This document shows positions 1-8,041 of a stretch of 64,000 nucleotides of DNA, in pieces. Origin of the DNA: Mycolicibacterium sp. CH28 (GTDB lineage Bacteria; Actinomycetota; Actinomycetes; Mycobacteriales; Mycobacteriaceae); contig NZ_SRLQ01000005.1 in NCBI RefSeq assembly GCF_004745805.1, forward strand, positions 186,001 to 250,000. The letters are read 5' to 3'. How positions within the stretch are numbered: position 1 is the stretch's first letter; each line of letters begins with the position of its first letter. The notes below the pieces were generated by a model, which was given only the letters and a program-made list of their open reading frames with translations, was not told the DNA's origin and did not search any database. Position numbers and translations under genes: made by a program.

Positions 1-953
1 GCCCGGGGTACCGGCTCGGGGGTTTTGGCCGAGTCGCGCATGCTGCGGTAGGTGGTCAGCCGGTCCTCGCGCGGGATGTCGGCGTCCAGGTCCGCGAGCA
101 GGTCCCCGTGCTCGGCGACCCGGGCCAGCACCTCGGTGTAGTCCAAGTGGCGCAACGCGGGATCTGCGATTTCCTCCCAGGTGCGCGGCGCTGCGACGGT
201 CGGGGCCTGCCGGCCGCGAAGCGAGTACGGCGCGATGGTGGTCTTGGCCCCGTTGTTCTGGCTCCAGTCGACGAAGACCTTGCCCGCCCGCAGGCTCCTG
301 GTCATCGTGGCGGTGACCAGCGTGGGCATGCTCTGCTCCAGCTGCTGGGCCACCCGACGGGCCACCACCACCGCCCCGGAGCTGCTGACCGGTTCGGTCA
401 ACGGGGCGTAGAGATGCAAACCCTTGCTGCCGCTGGTGAGTGGATACACGGCCAGGCCGATGTCATCCATCAATTCGCGCACGGCGGTGGCCACCTCGCC
501 CAGCTGTGGCATGGTCACGCCCTCGCCGGGGTCGAGGTCGAACACCAAACGTGTTGCCGGCCCGGGCTTTCCGCCAGAGGTGAAACGCCATTGCGGCACA
601 TGGACTTCCAGCGAGGCCTGCTGGGCGATCCAGGCCAACCCGGTCGAGGAGTTGATGATCGGGTAGGTGGTAGCGCCGGAGCGGTGCACCACCGTCGCGC
701 GGTCGAGCCATTCCGGTGCCGAACTGGCGAGCTGTTTTTCGAAGAAGGCCGGCTCGTCGACCCCGTTGGGCCAGCGCTTGCGGGTGACGGGTCGTCCGGC
801 GATGTGGGGCAGCATCACTGTGGCGATGGCGGTGTAGTACTCGAAGACGTCGGCCTTGGTGGTGCCGGTGGCCGGATAGAGCACCTTGTCGGCGTTGGTC
901 AGTGCCACGCGCGGACCCCGCGTCGCGCCCGGCGGCCACACCCCATTCACCAT
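1..953 (-). CDS. ligD: ATP-dependent DNA ligase LigD, N-terminal polymerase part (partial)
   Basis: This is the multifunctional end-joining ligase that works with Ku in double-strand break repair. Only about 317 N-terminal residues are present; the gene runs off the left edge, so the nuclease and ligase domains cannot be seen. The visible part is the primase/polymerase domain. It has TNADKVLYP near the start, the metal-binding DLDPGEG motif (Asp139 and Asp141) and a later VFVDWSQN with the third Asp. It ends in the linker after the polymerase domain (MRDSAKTPEP). The ATG at 953 is chosen because it keeps the conserved RVALTNADK segment complete; GTG at 950 or 938 is possible. It lies close to ku but on the opposite strand, as in M. 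tuberculosis Rv0938/Rv0937c. Confidence 0.93.
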   Translation of the reverse strand, partial: MVNGVWPPGATRGPRVALTNADKVLYPATGTTKADVFEYYTAIATVMLPHIAGRPVTRKRWPNGVDEPAFFEKQLASSAPEWLDRATVVHRSGATTYPIINSSTGLAWIAQQASLEVHVPQWRFTSGGKPGPATRLVFDLDPGEGVTMPQLGEVATAVRELMDDIGLAVYPLTSGSKGLHLYAPLTEPVSSSGAVVVARRVAQQLEQSMPTLVTATMTRSLRAGKVFVDWSQNNGAKTTIAPYSLRGRQAPTVAAPRTWEEIADPALRHLDYTEVLARVAEHGDLLADLDADIPREDRLTTYRSMRDSAKTPEPVPR

Positions 954-985
954 CCCAACGTATTACCCGCTGCTACGTTGGACCA

Positions 986-1210
986 GTGATCAAAATGGTG
1001 GCGGCGGCGGTGATGACTCTGCCCGCACTGTTCGGTGTGCCGCAGGCCGGCGCCGATCCCGAGGATCACGTGCCGTACTGCTCCGGCGACCAGACACCGA
1101 TGAACAACAACTGCCGGCCGTCGCCGTCGCAAAGCCCCGGGGGCAGCGCTCCTGGGGCCAACCCCGAGCTGCCGCTTGGGCTGACCCCCGGAGATCAGCC
1201 GGCCGTCTAA
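986..1210 (+). CDS. small secreted protein, unknown function
   Basis: About 74 residues. A lysine at position 3 is followed by a hydrophobic stretch (VAAAVMTLPALFGVP) and an AGA-DP cleavage-like site, so this is a predicted Sec-exported peptide of about 50 residues after cleavage. The mature part has two Cys (in VPYCSG and NNCRPS) that could form a disulfide, then a Pro/Gly-rich tail. The GTG at 986 (or ATG at 995) is chosen because it starts directly before the signal peptide; an open frame from 902 only adds an Arg/Pro-rich non-protein-like segment. It sits 36 bases ahead of ku on the same strand. I do not recognise a named family. Confidence 0.6.
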   Translation: MIKMVAAAVMTLPALFGVPQAGADPEDHVPYCSGDQTPMNNNCRPSPSQSPGGSAPGANPELPLGLTPGDQPAV

Positions 1211-1246
1211 CCCCGTAGCGGTCCGTTAGGGCTGCATACTGGACAG

Positions 1247-2140
1247 ATGCGTTCCATCTGGAAAGGCTCGATCGCATTCGGTCTGGTGAACGTCCCCGTC
1301 AAGGTGTACAGCGCCACCGAAGACCACGATCTGAAGTTCCACCAGGTACACGCCAAGGACAACGGCCGAATCCGCTACAAGCGGGTCTGCGAAGTGTGCG
1401 GCGAAGTCGTGGAGTTCCGCGATATCGCCAAGGCCTACGAATCCGACGACGGCCAGACCGTGGTGATCACCGATGAGGACATCGCCAGCCTGCCCGAAGA
1501 ACGCAGCCACGAGATCGAGGTGGTCGAGTTCGTGCCGGCCAGCGAGATCGACCCGCTGATGTATGACCGCAGCTATTACCTGGAACCCGACGGGAAATCG
1601 ACGAAGTCCTATGTGCTGCTGGCCAAGACACTCGCCGACACCGATCGGGTCGCGATCGTCCACTTCGCGTTGCGCAACAAGACCCGGCTTGCCGCGCTGC
1701 GGGTCAAAGACTTCTCCAAGCGCGACGTGATGATCGTGCACACCCTGCTGTGGCCCGACGAGATCCGCGACCCCGACTTCCCGGTGCTGGACAAAGAGGT
1801 GGAGATCAAGCCGGCCGAGCTGAAGATGGCCGGCCAGGTCGTCGAGTCGATGGCCGACGACTTCCATCCCGAGCAGTTCCGCGACACCTATCAGGAACAG
1901 CTCAAGGAACTCGTCGAAGCGAAGCTGGCCGGCGGTGAGGCGTTCACCACCGAGGATCAGCCTGCCGAACTCGACGAGACCGAGGATGTCTCGGATCTGC
2001 TGGCCAAACTGGAAGCCAGCGTCAAGCGTCGTCGTGGGGAGTCCGAGGACTCCGGCGGCCAGGCGCCGGTAAAGAAGGCGCCCGCCAAGAAGGCGGCGGC
2101 GAAAAAGGCGCCCGCCAAGAAGGCCGCCACCGAGAAATGA
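1247..2140 (+). CDS. ku: non-homologous end joining protein Ku
   Basis: Homodimeric DNA-end-binding protein that recruits LigD to double-strand breaks. It is 297 residues and opens with MRSIWKGSIAFGLVNVPVK, the diagnostic bacterial Ku start, followed by the beta-barrel/bridge core (RYKRVCEVCGEVV, a CxxC pair near residues 47-50). The C-terminus carries a long Lys/Ala/Pro tail of repeated KKAPAKKA units (about the last 25 residues). M. tuberculosis Ku (about 273 residues) lacks such a tail; M. smegmatis Ku has one. In that group the extension is linked to extra DNA binding, so here it suggests a rapid grower. The ATG at 1247 is unambiguous. Confidence 0.96.
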   Translation: MRSIWKGSIAFGLVNVPVKVYSATEDHDLKFHQVHAKDNGRIRYKRVCEVCGEVVEFRDIAKAYESDDGQTVVITDEDIASLPEERSHEIEVVEFVPASEIDPLMYDRSYYLEPDGKSTKSYVLLAKTLADTDRVAIVHFALRNKTRLAALRVKDFSKRDVMIVHTLLWPDEIRDPDFPVLDKEVEIKPAELKMAGQVVESMADDFHPEQFRDTYQEQLKELVEAKLAGGEAFTTEDQPAELDETEDVSDLLAKLEASVKRRRGESEDSGGQAPVKKAPAKKAAAKKAPAKKAATEK

Positions 2141-2169
2141 GTCGCGGCAATACCCGTCCATGACCGAAA

Positions 2170-2183
2170 TAGAACGTGTTTCA
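2170..2183. promoter_or_regulatory. candidate KstR-type operator
   Basis: TAGAACGTGTTTCA matches TnnAACnnGTTnnA, the palindromic consensus I recall for KstR, the TetR-family repressor of cholesterol catabolism in mycobacteria, at every fixed position. It lies in the 117-base gap between ku and the SDR gene, about 75 bases before the SDR start. Binding is inferred from sequence only. Confidence 0.45.
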
Positions 2184-2257
2184 ATTAGCTTCCGAGATCG
2201 GAGCCGCCCAGCGCCGCGATCTTGTTACGGTGTTCGCCGACAAGGGAAGAGATACAC

Positions 2258-3049
2258 GTGATCCTCGACAAATTTCGACTTGATGGTCAAGTTGCAGTCG
2301 TCACCGGCGCGGGCCGGGGCCTGGGGGCTGCGATTGCCGTCGCGTTCGCCGAGGTCGGCGCCGACGTCGTCATCGGCTCGCGCACTCAGTCCGAGCTGGA
2401 GGCAGTCGCCGGGCAGATCGAAGCACTGGGTCGCCGTGCGCACATCGTCGTCGGCGATCTGTCCCACCCCGAGACGACGGCCGAGCTCGCCGGAAAGGCC
2501 GTCGAGGCGTTCGGCAAGCTCGACATCGTCGTCAACAACGTCGGCGGAACCATGCCCAACACGCTGCTGAACACCAGCGTCAAGGACATGAAGGACGCCT
2601 TCACCTTCAACGTCCTCACCGCGCACGCGCTGACACTGGCGGCGGTGCCGCTGATGCTGCAACATTCCGGCGGCGGCAACATCATCAACATCACCTCGAC
2701 CATGGGCCGGCTGGCCGGCCGCGGCTTCGCGGCCTACAGCACCGCCAAAGCGGCGCTGGCGCACTACACCCGCCTCACCTCGCTGGACCTGTGCCCCAAG
2801 ATCCGGGTCAACGCCATCGCCCCGGGCTCGATCCTGACCTCGGCGCTGGAGATCGTGGCCTCCAATGACGCCTTGCGTGATCCGATGGAGAAGGCGACGC
2901 CGATGAAGCGACTCGGCGATCCACTCGACATCGCCGCGGCCGCGGTCTACCTCGCCTCACCCGCCGCCAGCTATCTCACCGGCAAGGTGATCGAGGTCGA
3001 CGGCGGCCTGATCGTTCCCAATCTCGATCTCCCGATTCCCGACCTGTAA
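2258..3049 (+). CDS. SDR family oxidoreductase (Rv0927c-like)
   Basis: Classical short-chain dehydrogenase of 263 residues, cytosolic and NAD(P)-dependent. It has the Rossmann motif TGAGRGLG near residue 17, NNVGG in place of the usual NNAG, the catalytic Ser in NITST, the YSTAK active-site Tyr/Lys, and a C-terminal [12 protein letters not shown]. The GTG at 2258 is chosen because AAGGGAAGA sits seven bases upstream; an in-frame TTG at 2222 would add 12 residues without a ribosome site. The next gene begins only eight bases downstream with its ribosome site overlapping this stop codon, so the two are co-translated. Substrate unknown; a KstR-like box upstream hints at lipid or sterol metabolism. 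Confidence 0.9.
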   Translation: MILDKFRLDGQVAVVTGAGRGLGAAIAVAFAEVGADVVIGSRTQSELEAVAGQIEALGRRAHIVVGDLSHPETTAELAGKAVEAFGKLDIVVNNVGGTMPNTLLNTSVKDMKDAFTFNVLTAHALTLAAVPLMLQHSGGGNIINITSTMGRLAGRGFAAYSTAKAALAHYTRLTSLDLCPKIRVNAIAPGSILTSALEIVASNDALRDPMEKATPMKRLGDPLDIAAAAVYLASPAASYLTGKVIEVDGGLIVPNLDLPIPDL

Positions 3050-3057
3050 GGAGCGCC

Positions 3058-4134
3058 ATGGCCATCCGCGTCGCACAAATCGGCACCGGCAACGTCGGCG
3101 TCCACGCCTTGACCGCACTGATCACCAACCCGGAGTTCGAACTCACCGGCGTGTGGGTGTCCTCGGATGCCAAGGCGGGCAAGGACGCCGCCGAACTGGC
3201 GGGACTCCCCGGTTCCACCGGAGTCACGGCCAGCACCGATCTGGACGAGGTGCTGGCCACCGACCCCCAGTGCGTGGTCTACAACGCCATGGCCGACAAC
3301 CGGTTGCCCGAGGCGCTGGAGGACTACCGGCGCATTCTGGCTGCCGGCGTCAACGTCGTCGGCAGCGGTCCGGTCTTCCTGCAGTGGCCATGGCAGGTGA
3401 TCCCCGACGAGATGATCACGCCACTGGAAGATGCCGCACAACGCGGCAATTCAAGCCTGTTCGTCAACGGCATCGACCCCGGCTTCGCCAACGACCTGCT
3501 GCCGCTGGCGCTGGCGGGCACCTGCCAGCGCATCCAACAGGTGCGGTGCATGGAGATCCTGGACTACGCCACCTATGACAGTGCCACGGTCATGTTCGAC
3601 GTGATGGGCTTCGGCAAGCCGCTCGACGAGATCCCGATGCTGTTGCAGTCCGGGGTGCTGAGCCTGGCCTGGGGCTCGGTCATCCGCCAGCTCGCGGCCG
3701 GACTCGGCCTCGAACTCGACGGCATCGAAGAGATGTACGTGCGCGAGCCCGCGCCCGAGGACATCGAGATCGCGGTCGGCACCGTCGCCAAAGGCACCGC
3801 CGCCGGGCTGCGCTTCGAGGTGATCGGTCTGGTCGGCGGCGCTCCGGTGATCGTCCTCGAACACGTCACCCGGCTGCGCGACGACCTGTACCCGGAGTGG
3901 CCACAGCCCGCCCAGCCCGGCGGCAACTACCGCATCGAGATCACCGGCGAACCCTCCTACGCCGTGGATGTGTGCCTGAGCTCGCAAAACGGTGACCACA
4001 ACCACGCCGGACTGGTGGCCACGGCCATGCGCCTCGTCAACGCGATCCCGGCCGTCGTAGCCGCTCCCGCGGGGATCTGCACGACGATCGACCTGCCGCT
4101 CGTCACCGGCAAAGGGCTGTACGCTGCTGAGTAG
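3058..4134 (+). CDS. dihydrodipicolinate-reductase-like NAD(P)-binding protein (Rv0926c-like)
   Basis: 358 residues with an N-terminal Rossmann fold (VAQIGTGNVG at residues 5-14) and the general layout of the dihydrodipicolinate reductase-like family of mycobacteria and rhodococci. It is not DapB of lysine synthesis, which is shorter and has different motifs. The ribosome site AAGGAG at 3048-3053 overlaps the stop of the preceding SDR gene, so both form one operon. The pairing SDR plus this family is conserved in M. tuberculosis (Rv0927c-Rv0926c). The substrate is unknown; I infer a reductase or dehydrogenase of a keto or amino compound made by the SDR partner. Confidence 0.85.
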   Translation: MAIRVAQIGTGNVGVHALTALITNPEFELTGVWVSSDAKAGKDAAELAGLPGSTGVTASTDLDEVLATDPQCVVYNAMADNRLPEALEDYRRILAAGVNVVGSGPVFLQWPWQVIPDEMITPLEDAAQRGNSSLFVNGIDPGFANDLLPLALAGTCQRIQQVRCMEILDYATYDSATVMFDVMGFGKPLDEIPMLLQSGVLSLAWGSVIRQLAAGLGLELDGIEEMYVREPAPEDIEIAVGTVAKGTAAGLRFEVIGLVGGAPVIVLEHVTRLRDDLYPEWPQPAQPGGNYRIEITGEPSYAVDVCLSSQNGDHNHAGLVATAMRLVNAIPAVVAAPAGICTTIDLPLVTGKGLYAAE

Positions 4135-4170
4135 GCGAATCAGCCGGCAGGAACCAGGAGGGCGCAGCCG

Positions 4171-4488
4171 ATGAGGCACATGCTCCGCTACGTGTTTCCG
4201 ATCATCTTCGCGGCCGGTGCCGCCGCAGCCGCCTTGGCGCCGGTCGCCGGCGCCGACACGACGTTGATCACCCCATCGGGCCCCAGCTGCGTCGAGACCG
4301 GGGGCAGCTCCGTGATCGGTGGCAACTCCACCGAATGCGGAACCGCCGGCAATGTGCAGCTCAACGCAACACCGGAGGTCCCCGAGGATTTCGCCTATCC
4401 ATGGGGTGACGAGTTCTACGGTCCCGCACTGATTTTCGGTGGCCCGGGTCCCGCTGCCGGCGGCGGCGCCCACGGCGGGGGCCGCTAG
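4171..4488 (+). CDS. small secreted protein with Gly-rich tail
   Basis: 105 residues. A basic start (MRHMLRYV) is followed by a hydrophobic Ala-rich helix and a VAGA-DT cleavage-like site, so it is a predicted exported protein. The mature part has a two-Cys segment (PSGPSCVETGG ... STECGTAGNVQLN) and a Gly-rich end. AGGAGGG lies nine bases upstream of the ATG. The core resembles the mature part of the next gene (TIxxTPG-type segment, NVQLNATP versus HAQITTSPNP), suggesting an old tandem duplication. This Cys-pair layout is common among short mycobacterial exported proteins of unknown role. Confidence 0.7.
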   Translation: MRHMLRYVFPIIFAAGAAAAALAPVAGADTTLITPSGPSCVETGGSSVIGGNSTECGTAGNVQLNATPEVPEDFAYPWGDEFYGPALIFGGPGPAAGGGAHGGGR

Positions 4489-4521
4489 ATCTTCACCACG
4501 CGGCCATAAAGGAGGCCCACC

Positions 4522-4761
4522 ATGCGGACCAGGATCGTTCTTAGCACTCCAATACTGATTGCGGCTGCGGGCGTGCTGCTTGCCGCACCGGCATCGGCGG
4601 GGCCGCAATGCACCGACACCGGACCCAACACGACGATCTGCCAGACCCCGGGGCATGCGCAGATCACCACGTCACCCAACCCCGCCCAGCAGAACCCACT
4701 CGGCGGGTGGGGATTCGGCGGGATCGGAATCGGACTGGGCGGAGTCTTCATCGGCTTGTGA
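4522..4761 (+). CDS. small secreted protein, paralogue of the preceding gene
   Basis: 79 residues with a clear signal peptide (MRTRIVLSTPILIAAAG... ending APASA-GP), a short two-Cys mature core (QCTDTGPNTTICQTPG) and a Gly/Ile-rich C-terminus (GFGGIGIGLGG). A strong ribosome site AAAGGAGG lies ahead of the ATG. It follows the related exported protein by 33 bases on the same strand. Function unknown; likely a small cell-envelope or secreted protein with one disulfide. Confidence 0.75.
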   Translation: MRTRIVLSTPILIAAAGVLLAAPASAGPQCTDTGPNTTICQTPGHAQITTSPNPAQQNPLGGWGFGGIGIGLGGVFIGL

Positions 4762-4808
4762 CGGGGCCTGGCAATTGCCGGGTCCGCCGCATCGGGCGCA
4801 GATTTTTC

Positions 4809-4831
4809 GGCTAACCTAACTTTTCAGTTAG
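4809..4831. promoter_or_regulatory. candidate DtxR-family (MntR/IdeR) operator before mntH
   Basis: GGCTAACCTAA at 4809-4819 is the right half of the mycobacterial IdeR box as I recall it, and CTAAC at 4816-4820 forms an inverted repeat with GTTAG at 4827-4831. It lies 26 bases ahead of the manganese transporter start, where a metal-sensing DtxR-family repressor (MntR or IdeR) would act. The left IdeR half is poorly matched, so MntR is the better guess. Confidence 0.5.
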
Positions 4832-4856
4832 AGGCACCGGATAGAAAGCTCGTCGG

Positions 4857-6080
4857 TTGGCACAGGTGACCCCGGTCCGCAGGGCGGGCTGGTATCTGCT
4901 GGGTCCGGCCTTCGTCGCGGCAATCGCCTACGTCGACCCCGGCAATGTCGCGGCCAACATCAGCGCCGGCGCCCAGTACGGGTTCCTGCTGGTCTGGGTG
5001 ATCGTGGTCGCCAATGTGATGGCCGGTCTGGTGCAATATCTGTCGGCCAAGCTCGGCCTGGTCACCGGGTGCACGCTGCCCGAGACCATTCGCGACAACA
5101 CCCGCACCCCCGCGCGCATCGGGTACTGGATTCAAGCCGAGCTGGTGGCGATCGCCACCGACCTCGCCGAAGTCGTCGGCGGCGCGATCGCGCTGCACCT
5201 GCTGTTCGGCCTGCCGCTGCTGCTGGGCGGGGTGATCACCGGGGCGGTCTCGCTGGTGTTGCTGGCCGTGCAGGATCGCCATGGCCAAAACGTCTTCGAA
5301 CGCGTGATCACCGGACTGTTGCTGGTCATCGCTATCGGCTTCCTGTCGAGCCTGTTCGTCAACGCACCCTCCGCCGCGGACGTCGCCGCGGGGCTGGTGC
5401 CCCGGTTCGACGGCCCGGAAAGCGTCCTGCTGGCCACCGCCATGCTCGGCGCGACCCTGATGCCGCACGCGGTGTACCTGCATTCCGGGCTGGCCCGCGA
5501 TCGCCATGGGCATCCTGCGCCGGGCCCCGCGCGGTCACGGTTGCTCCGGGTGACGCGATGGGACGTGGGCATCGCGATGCTCGTCGCCGGCGCGGTGAAC
5601 ATGTCGATGTTGCTGGTCGCCGCGACCAACCTGCAGGGCCGGGACGACACCGACTCGATCGAGGGCGCCCACGCCGCCGTTCGCGACACCCTCGGCCCCA
5701 CCGTCGCGCTGCTGTTCGCGATCGGTCTGCTGGCCTCCGGCCTGGCGTCGACCTCGGTCGGCGCCTACGCCGGGGCGATGATCATGCAGGGACTGCTGCG
5801 TAAGTCGTTCCCGCTGCTGGTGCGGCGGCTGATCACGTTGATCCCCGCCCTGGTGGTGCTGGCCGCCGGCGTCGATCCCAGCCGCGCTCTGGTCATCTCC
5901 CAGGTGGTGCTGTCCTTCGGCATCCCGTTCGCCCTGATCCCGCTGGTGCGCCTGACCAGCAATCCGGCGCTGATGGGTGCCGACACCAACGCCCGGCTGA
6001 CCACGGCTCTCGGGTGGATCGTCGCCGTCGTCATTACGCTGCTCAACGTGGTGTTGATCTATCTGACCCTCGCGCACTGA
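4857..6080 (+). CDS. mntH: NRAMP-family divalent metal transporter (Mn2+/Fe2+)
   Basis: 407-residue inner-membrane, proton-coupled Mn2+/Fe2+ importer, matching Rv0924c in position. Transmembrane segment 1 carries the metal-binding DPGN motif (residues 27-30) and segment 6 carries the MPH motif (residues 202-204), the two hallmarks of the Nramp fold; about 11 hydrophobic segments are visible. The start is TTG at 4857; it precedes the first conserved helix directly and there is no upstream ATG. A DtxR-type inverted repeat lies just upstream, implying repression when metal is plentiful. The next gene starts 10 bases after the stop, so it may be co-transcribed. Confidence 0.95.
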   Translation: MAQVTPVRRAGWYLLGPAFVAAIAYVDPGNVAANISAGAQYGFLLVWVIVVANVMAGLVQYLSAKLGLVTGCTLPETIRDNTRTPARIGYWIQAELVAIATDLAEVVGGAIALHLLFGLPLLLGGVITGAVSLVLLAVQDRHGQNVFERVITGLLLVIAIGFLSSLFVNAPSAADVAAGLVPRFDGPESVLLATAMLGATLMPHAVYLHSGLARDRHGHPAPGPARSRLLRVTRWDVGIAMLVAGAVNMSMLLVAATNLQGRDDTDSIEGAHAAVRDTLGPTVALLFAIGLLASGLASTSVGAYAGAMIMQGLLRKSFPLLVRRLITLIPALVVLAAGVDPSRALVISQVVLSFGIPFALIPLVRLTSNPALMGADTNARLTTALGWIVAVVITLLNVVLIYLTLAH

Positions 6081-6090
6081 CCGCGACCTG

Positions 6091-7161
6091 ATGTCGCCGG
6101 CCCAGCGGCTCCAGAGGCACCCGTACTTCGCCTACGGGTCGAACCTCTGCGTGCAGCAGATGGCCCGGCGCTGTCCCGAAGCCGTCGACCCGCGCCCGGC
6201 CACCCTGGCCGACCACGACTGGCTGATCAACGAGCGCGGGGTGGCGACCGTCGAGCCCTTCACCGGCAGCACCGTTCACGGCGTTCTGTGGTGGGTGTCC
6301 GACCAGGACCTGGCCGCGCTCGACAGCGCCGAAGGGGTGCCCGTCCGCTACCGCCGCGACCGGCTGACCGTGCACACCGCCGCAGGGCCCGCCCCTGCCT
6401 GGGTGTACATCGACCATCGGACCGAGCCCGGCCCACCCCGGCCCGGCTACCTGGAGCGCATCATCGACGGTGCCCGGCACCACGGCCTGCCGCAACGCTG
6501 GCTCGACTTCCTGCGACGCTGGGACCCTGTCCACTGGCCCCAGCCCGCCACGTCGAGCGAGCATGGGCCGCAATCACTTTCAGAACTCCTGGCTGACCCG
6601 TCGGTGATCGAGGTGAGCCGGCTGCGATCGCGGTTCGGGTTCCTGGCCATCCACGGCGGCGGGCTCGAGCAGATGACCGACATCATCGCCGAGCGCGCCG
6701 CCGACGCCGCCGGGGCGTCGCTGTACCTGCTGCGCCACCCGCAGGGCTACCCGCACCACCTCCCGTCGGTGCGCTATCTGCCCGCCGAATCGCAGCGGCT
6801 GGCGCACTTCCTCGACCACGTCGAGGTGGCGGTGTCCCTGCACGGGTATGGCCGCATCGGGCGCAGCACCCAGCTGCTGGCCGGCGGGCGCAACCGGGCG
6901 CTGGCCGACCATCTGGCCACCGTCGTCGACGTGCCGGGCTACCGGATCGTCACCGACCTCGACGCCATCCCCACCGAGCTGCGCGGCCTGCACCCCGACA
7001 ATCCGGTCAACCGGGTACGCGCCGGCGGGACCCAGCTGGAACTGCCGGCTCGGGTCCGCGGGATCAGCCCGCGCAGCCAGCCACCCGACACCGACGGGCT
7101 GTCGCCTGCCACAACGGCGCTGATCCAGGGGCTGGTCGCGGTGACCACCACCTGGTCGTAA
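6091..7161 (+). CDS. gamma-glutamylcyclotransferase / poly-gamma-glutamate hydrolase fusion
   Basis: 356 residues with two domains. Residues 11 to about 150 are a GGCT/AIG2-like fold: FAYGSNL at 13-19 and the catalytic-type Glu81 in LDSAEGV. Residues about 165-345 match the phage-type poly-gamma-glutamate hydrolase family: a metal-binding HGGGLE (His188, Glu193) and SLHGYGR (His251). Both families act on gamma-glutamyl bonds: the hydrolase cuts poly-gamma-glutamate, and the cyclotransferase releases 5-oxoproline from gamma-glutamyl ends. One chain could therefore trim and then cyclise. No signal peptide, so it should act in the cytosol. Real substrate unproven; the GGCT half could instead act on a different amide. 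Confidence 0.8.
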   Translation: MSPAQRLQRHPYFAYGSNLCVQQMARRCPEAVDPRPATLADHDWLINERGVATVEPFTGSTVHGVLWWVSDQDLAALDSAEGVPVRYRRDRLTVHTAAGPAPAWVYIDHRTEPGPPRPGYLERIIDGARHHGLPQRWLDFLRRWDPVHWPQPATSSEHGPQSLSELLADPSVIEVSRLRSRFGFLAIHGGGLEQMTDIIAERAADAAGASLYLLRHPQGYPHHLPSVRYLPAESQRLAHFLDHVEVAVSLHGYGRIGRSTQLLAGGRNRALADHLATVVDVPGYRIVTDLDAIPTELRGLHPDNPVNRVRAGGTQLELPARVRGISPRSQPPDTDGLSPATTALIQGLVAVTTTWS

Positions 7162-7179
7162 GAACCCGGGAAATCGCAC

Positions 7180-7207
7180 CCATCCGAGGTGCGGCGGGCT
7201 CCGAATA
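7180..7207 (+). promoter_or_regulatory. candidate SigK-dependent promoter
   Basis: CCATCC at 7180-7185 and CGAATA at 7202-7207 are 16 bases apart. This closely matches the mycobacterial sigma-K promoter as I recall it (CCATCC, 16-17 bases, CGAAT). It lies 39 bases before the first gene of the DUF1365-sigK-rskA operon, so it would make sigK autoregulated. Confidence 0.6.
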
Positions 7208-7246
7208 CCGGGTGTGGAACCGACGAGCACCCGTGGAGGCCATTCG

Positions 7247-8041
7247 ATGCTGACTCCTGCGCTGTACCGGACCCGGATCACGCACCTGCGCCGATCGCCG
7301 GTACACCACTACGCCGAGCACCGCAGCTACAGCTGGTTCGTCGACATCGACAACCTGCCCCGACTCCCCCGGTGGCTGCAACCGTTCGCACGTTTCGAGG
7401 CGATCGACCATTTCCACGGCACGCCGCAGGACACGCTGCGCCAACGGGTCGACGCCGTTCTGGCCGAACACGACATCCGGCTGCCCGGCGGGCAAATCAC
7501 CGCACTGCTCATGCCGCGGGTGCTGGGGCGGGCCTTCAACCCACTGAGCCTGTTCTGGTGCCACGACGAGACGGGCACGCTGCGATGCGTGATCGCCGAG
7601 GTGCACAACACCGATGGCGGACGGCATGCGTATCTGCTTCCACCCGAAGAGGATTCGCCAGCTGTGGTGATGAAGAACTTCTACGTCTCGCCGTTCACCG
7701 GTGTCGACGGCTACTACCTGGTGCGGGCACCCCGGCCCGATCAGAAGCTCGACCTGGCCATCTCGCTGCACCGCGAGAACCAGCCTGCCCTGGTTGCGAC
7801 GGTGCGGGGAACCCGTCGCCGAGCCAGCGTGGGTCAGGTTGTCCGCCTGCAGTTCAGCGCGCCCCTGGCGCCGCAGATGGCCGCGTTGAGCATGCGGATG
7901 CAGACCCTCATCCTGCGGCTGCGTGGGGTCCCGGTGACGCCTCGCCCGGCACGCCAAGCCCAACGGGTGCCGCAGGCCATCAGCGTCCAGCCGACGGCAC
8001 CGGGGTGGACCGCGACGAATTGTTCGTGGATGCCGTCGTGA
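7247..8041 (+). CDS. DUF1365 domain protein (Rv0448c-like)
   Basis: 264-residue DUF1365 protein, unknown biochemistry. The family is repeatedly found beside FAD-dependent oxidases and cyclopropane-fatty-acid-synthase-like methyltransferases, and in mycobacteria it belongs to the sigK locus (Rv0449c-Rv0444c). Recognisable segments are VHHYAEHRSYSWFVD near residue 18 and LGRAFNPLSLFWC near 95. ATG at 7247 is chosen because GGAGG lies seven bases upstream. The last codon overlaps the proposed sigK start (GTGA). The usual neighbours, the FAD oxidase and UfaA1, are absent here. It has no membrane segment I can see. Confidence 0.9.
   Translation: MLTPALYRTRITHLRRSPVHHYAEHRSYSWFVDIDNLPRLPRWLQPFARFEAIDHFHGTPQDTLRQRVDAVLAEHDIRLPGGQITALLMPRVLGRAFNPLSLFWCHDETGTLRCVIAEVHNTDGGRHAYLLPPEEDSPAVVMKNFYVSPFTGVDGYYLVRAPRPDQKLDLAISLHRENQPALVATVRGTRRRASVGQVVRLQFSAPLAPQMAALSMRMQTLILRLRGVPVTPRPARQAQRVPQAISVQPTAPGWTATNCSWMPS

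Noticed and set aside
2936..2943. GCGGCCGC, the NotI site, inside the SDR gene
   Set aside because: One site shows nothing: the host would be protected by its methylase and the true specificity is unknown.
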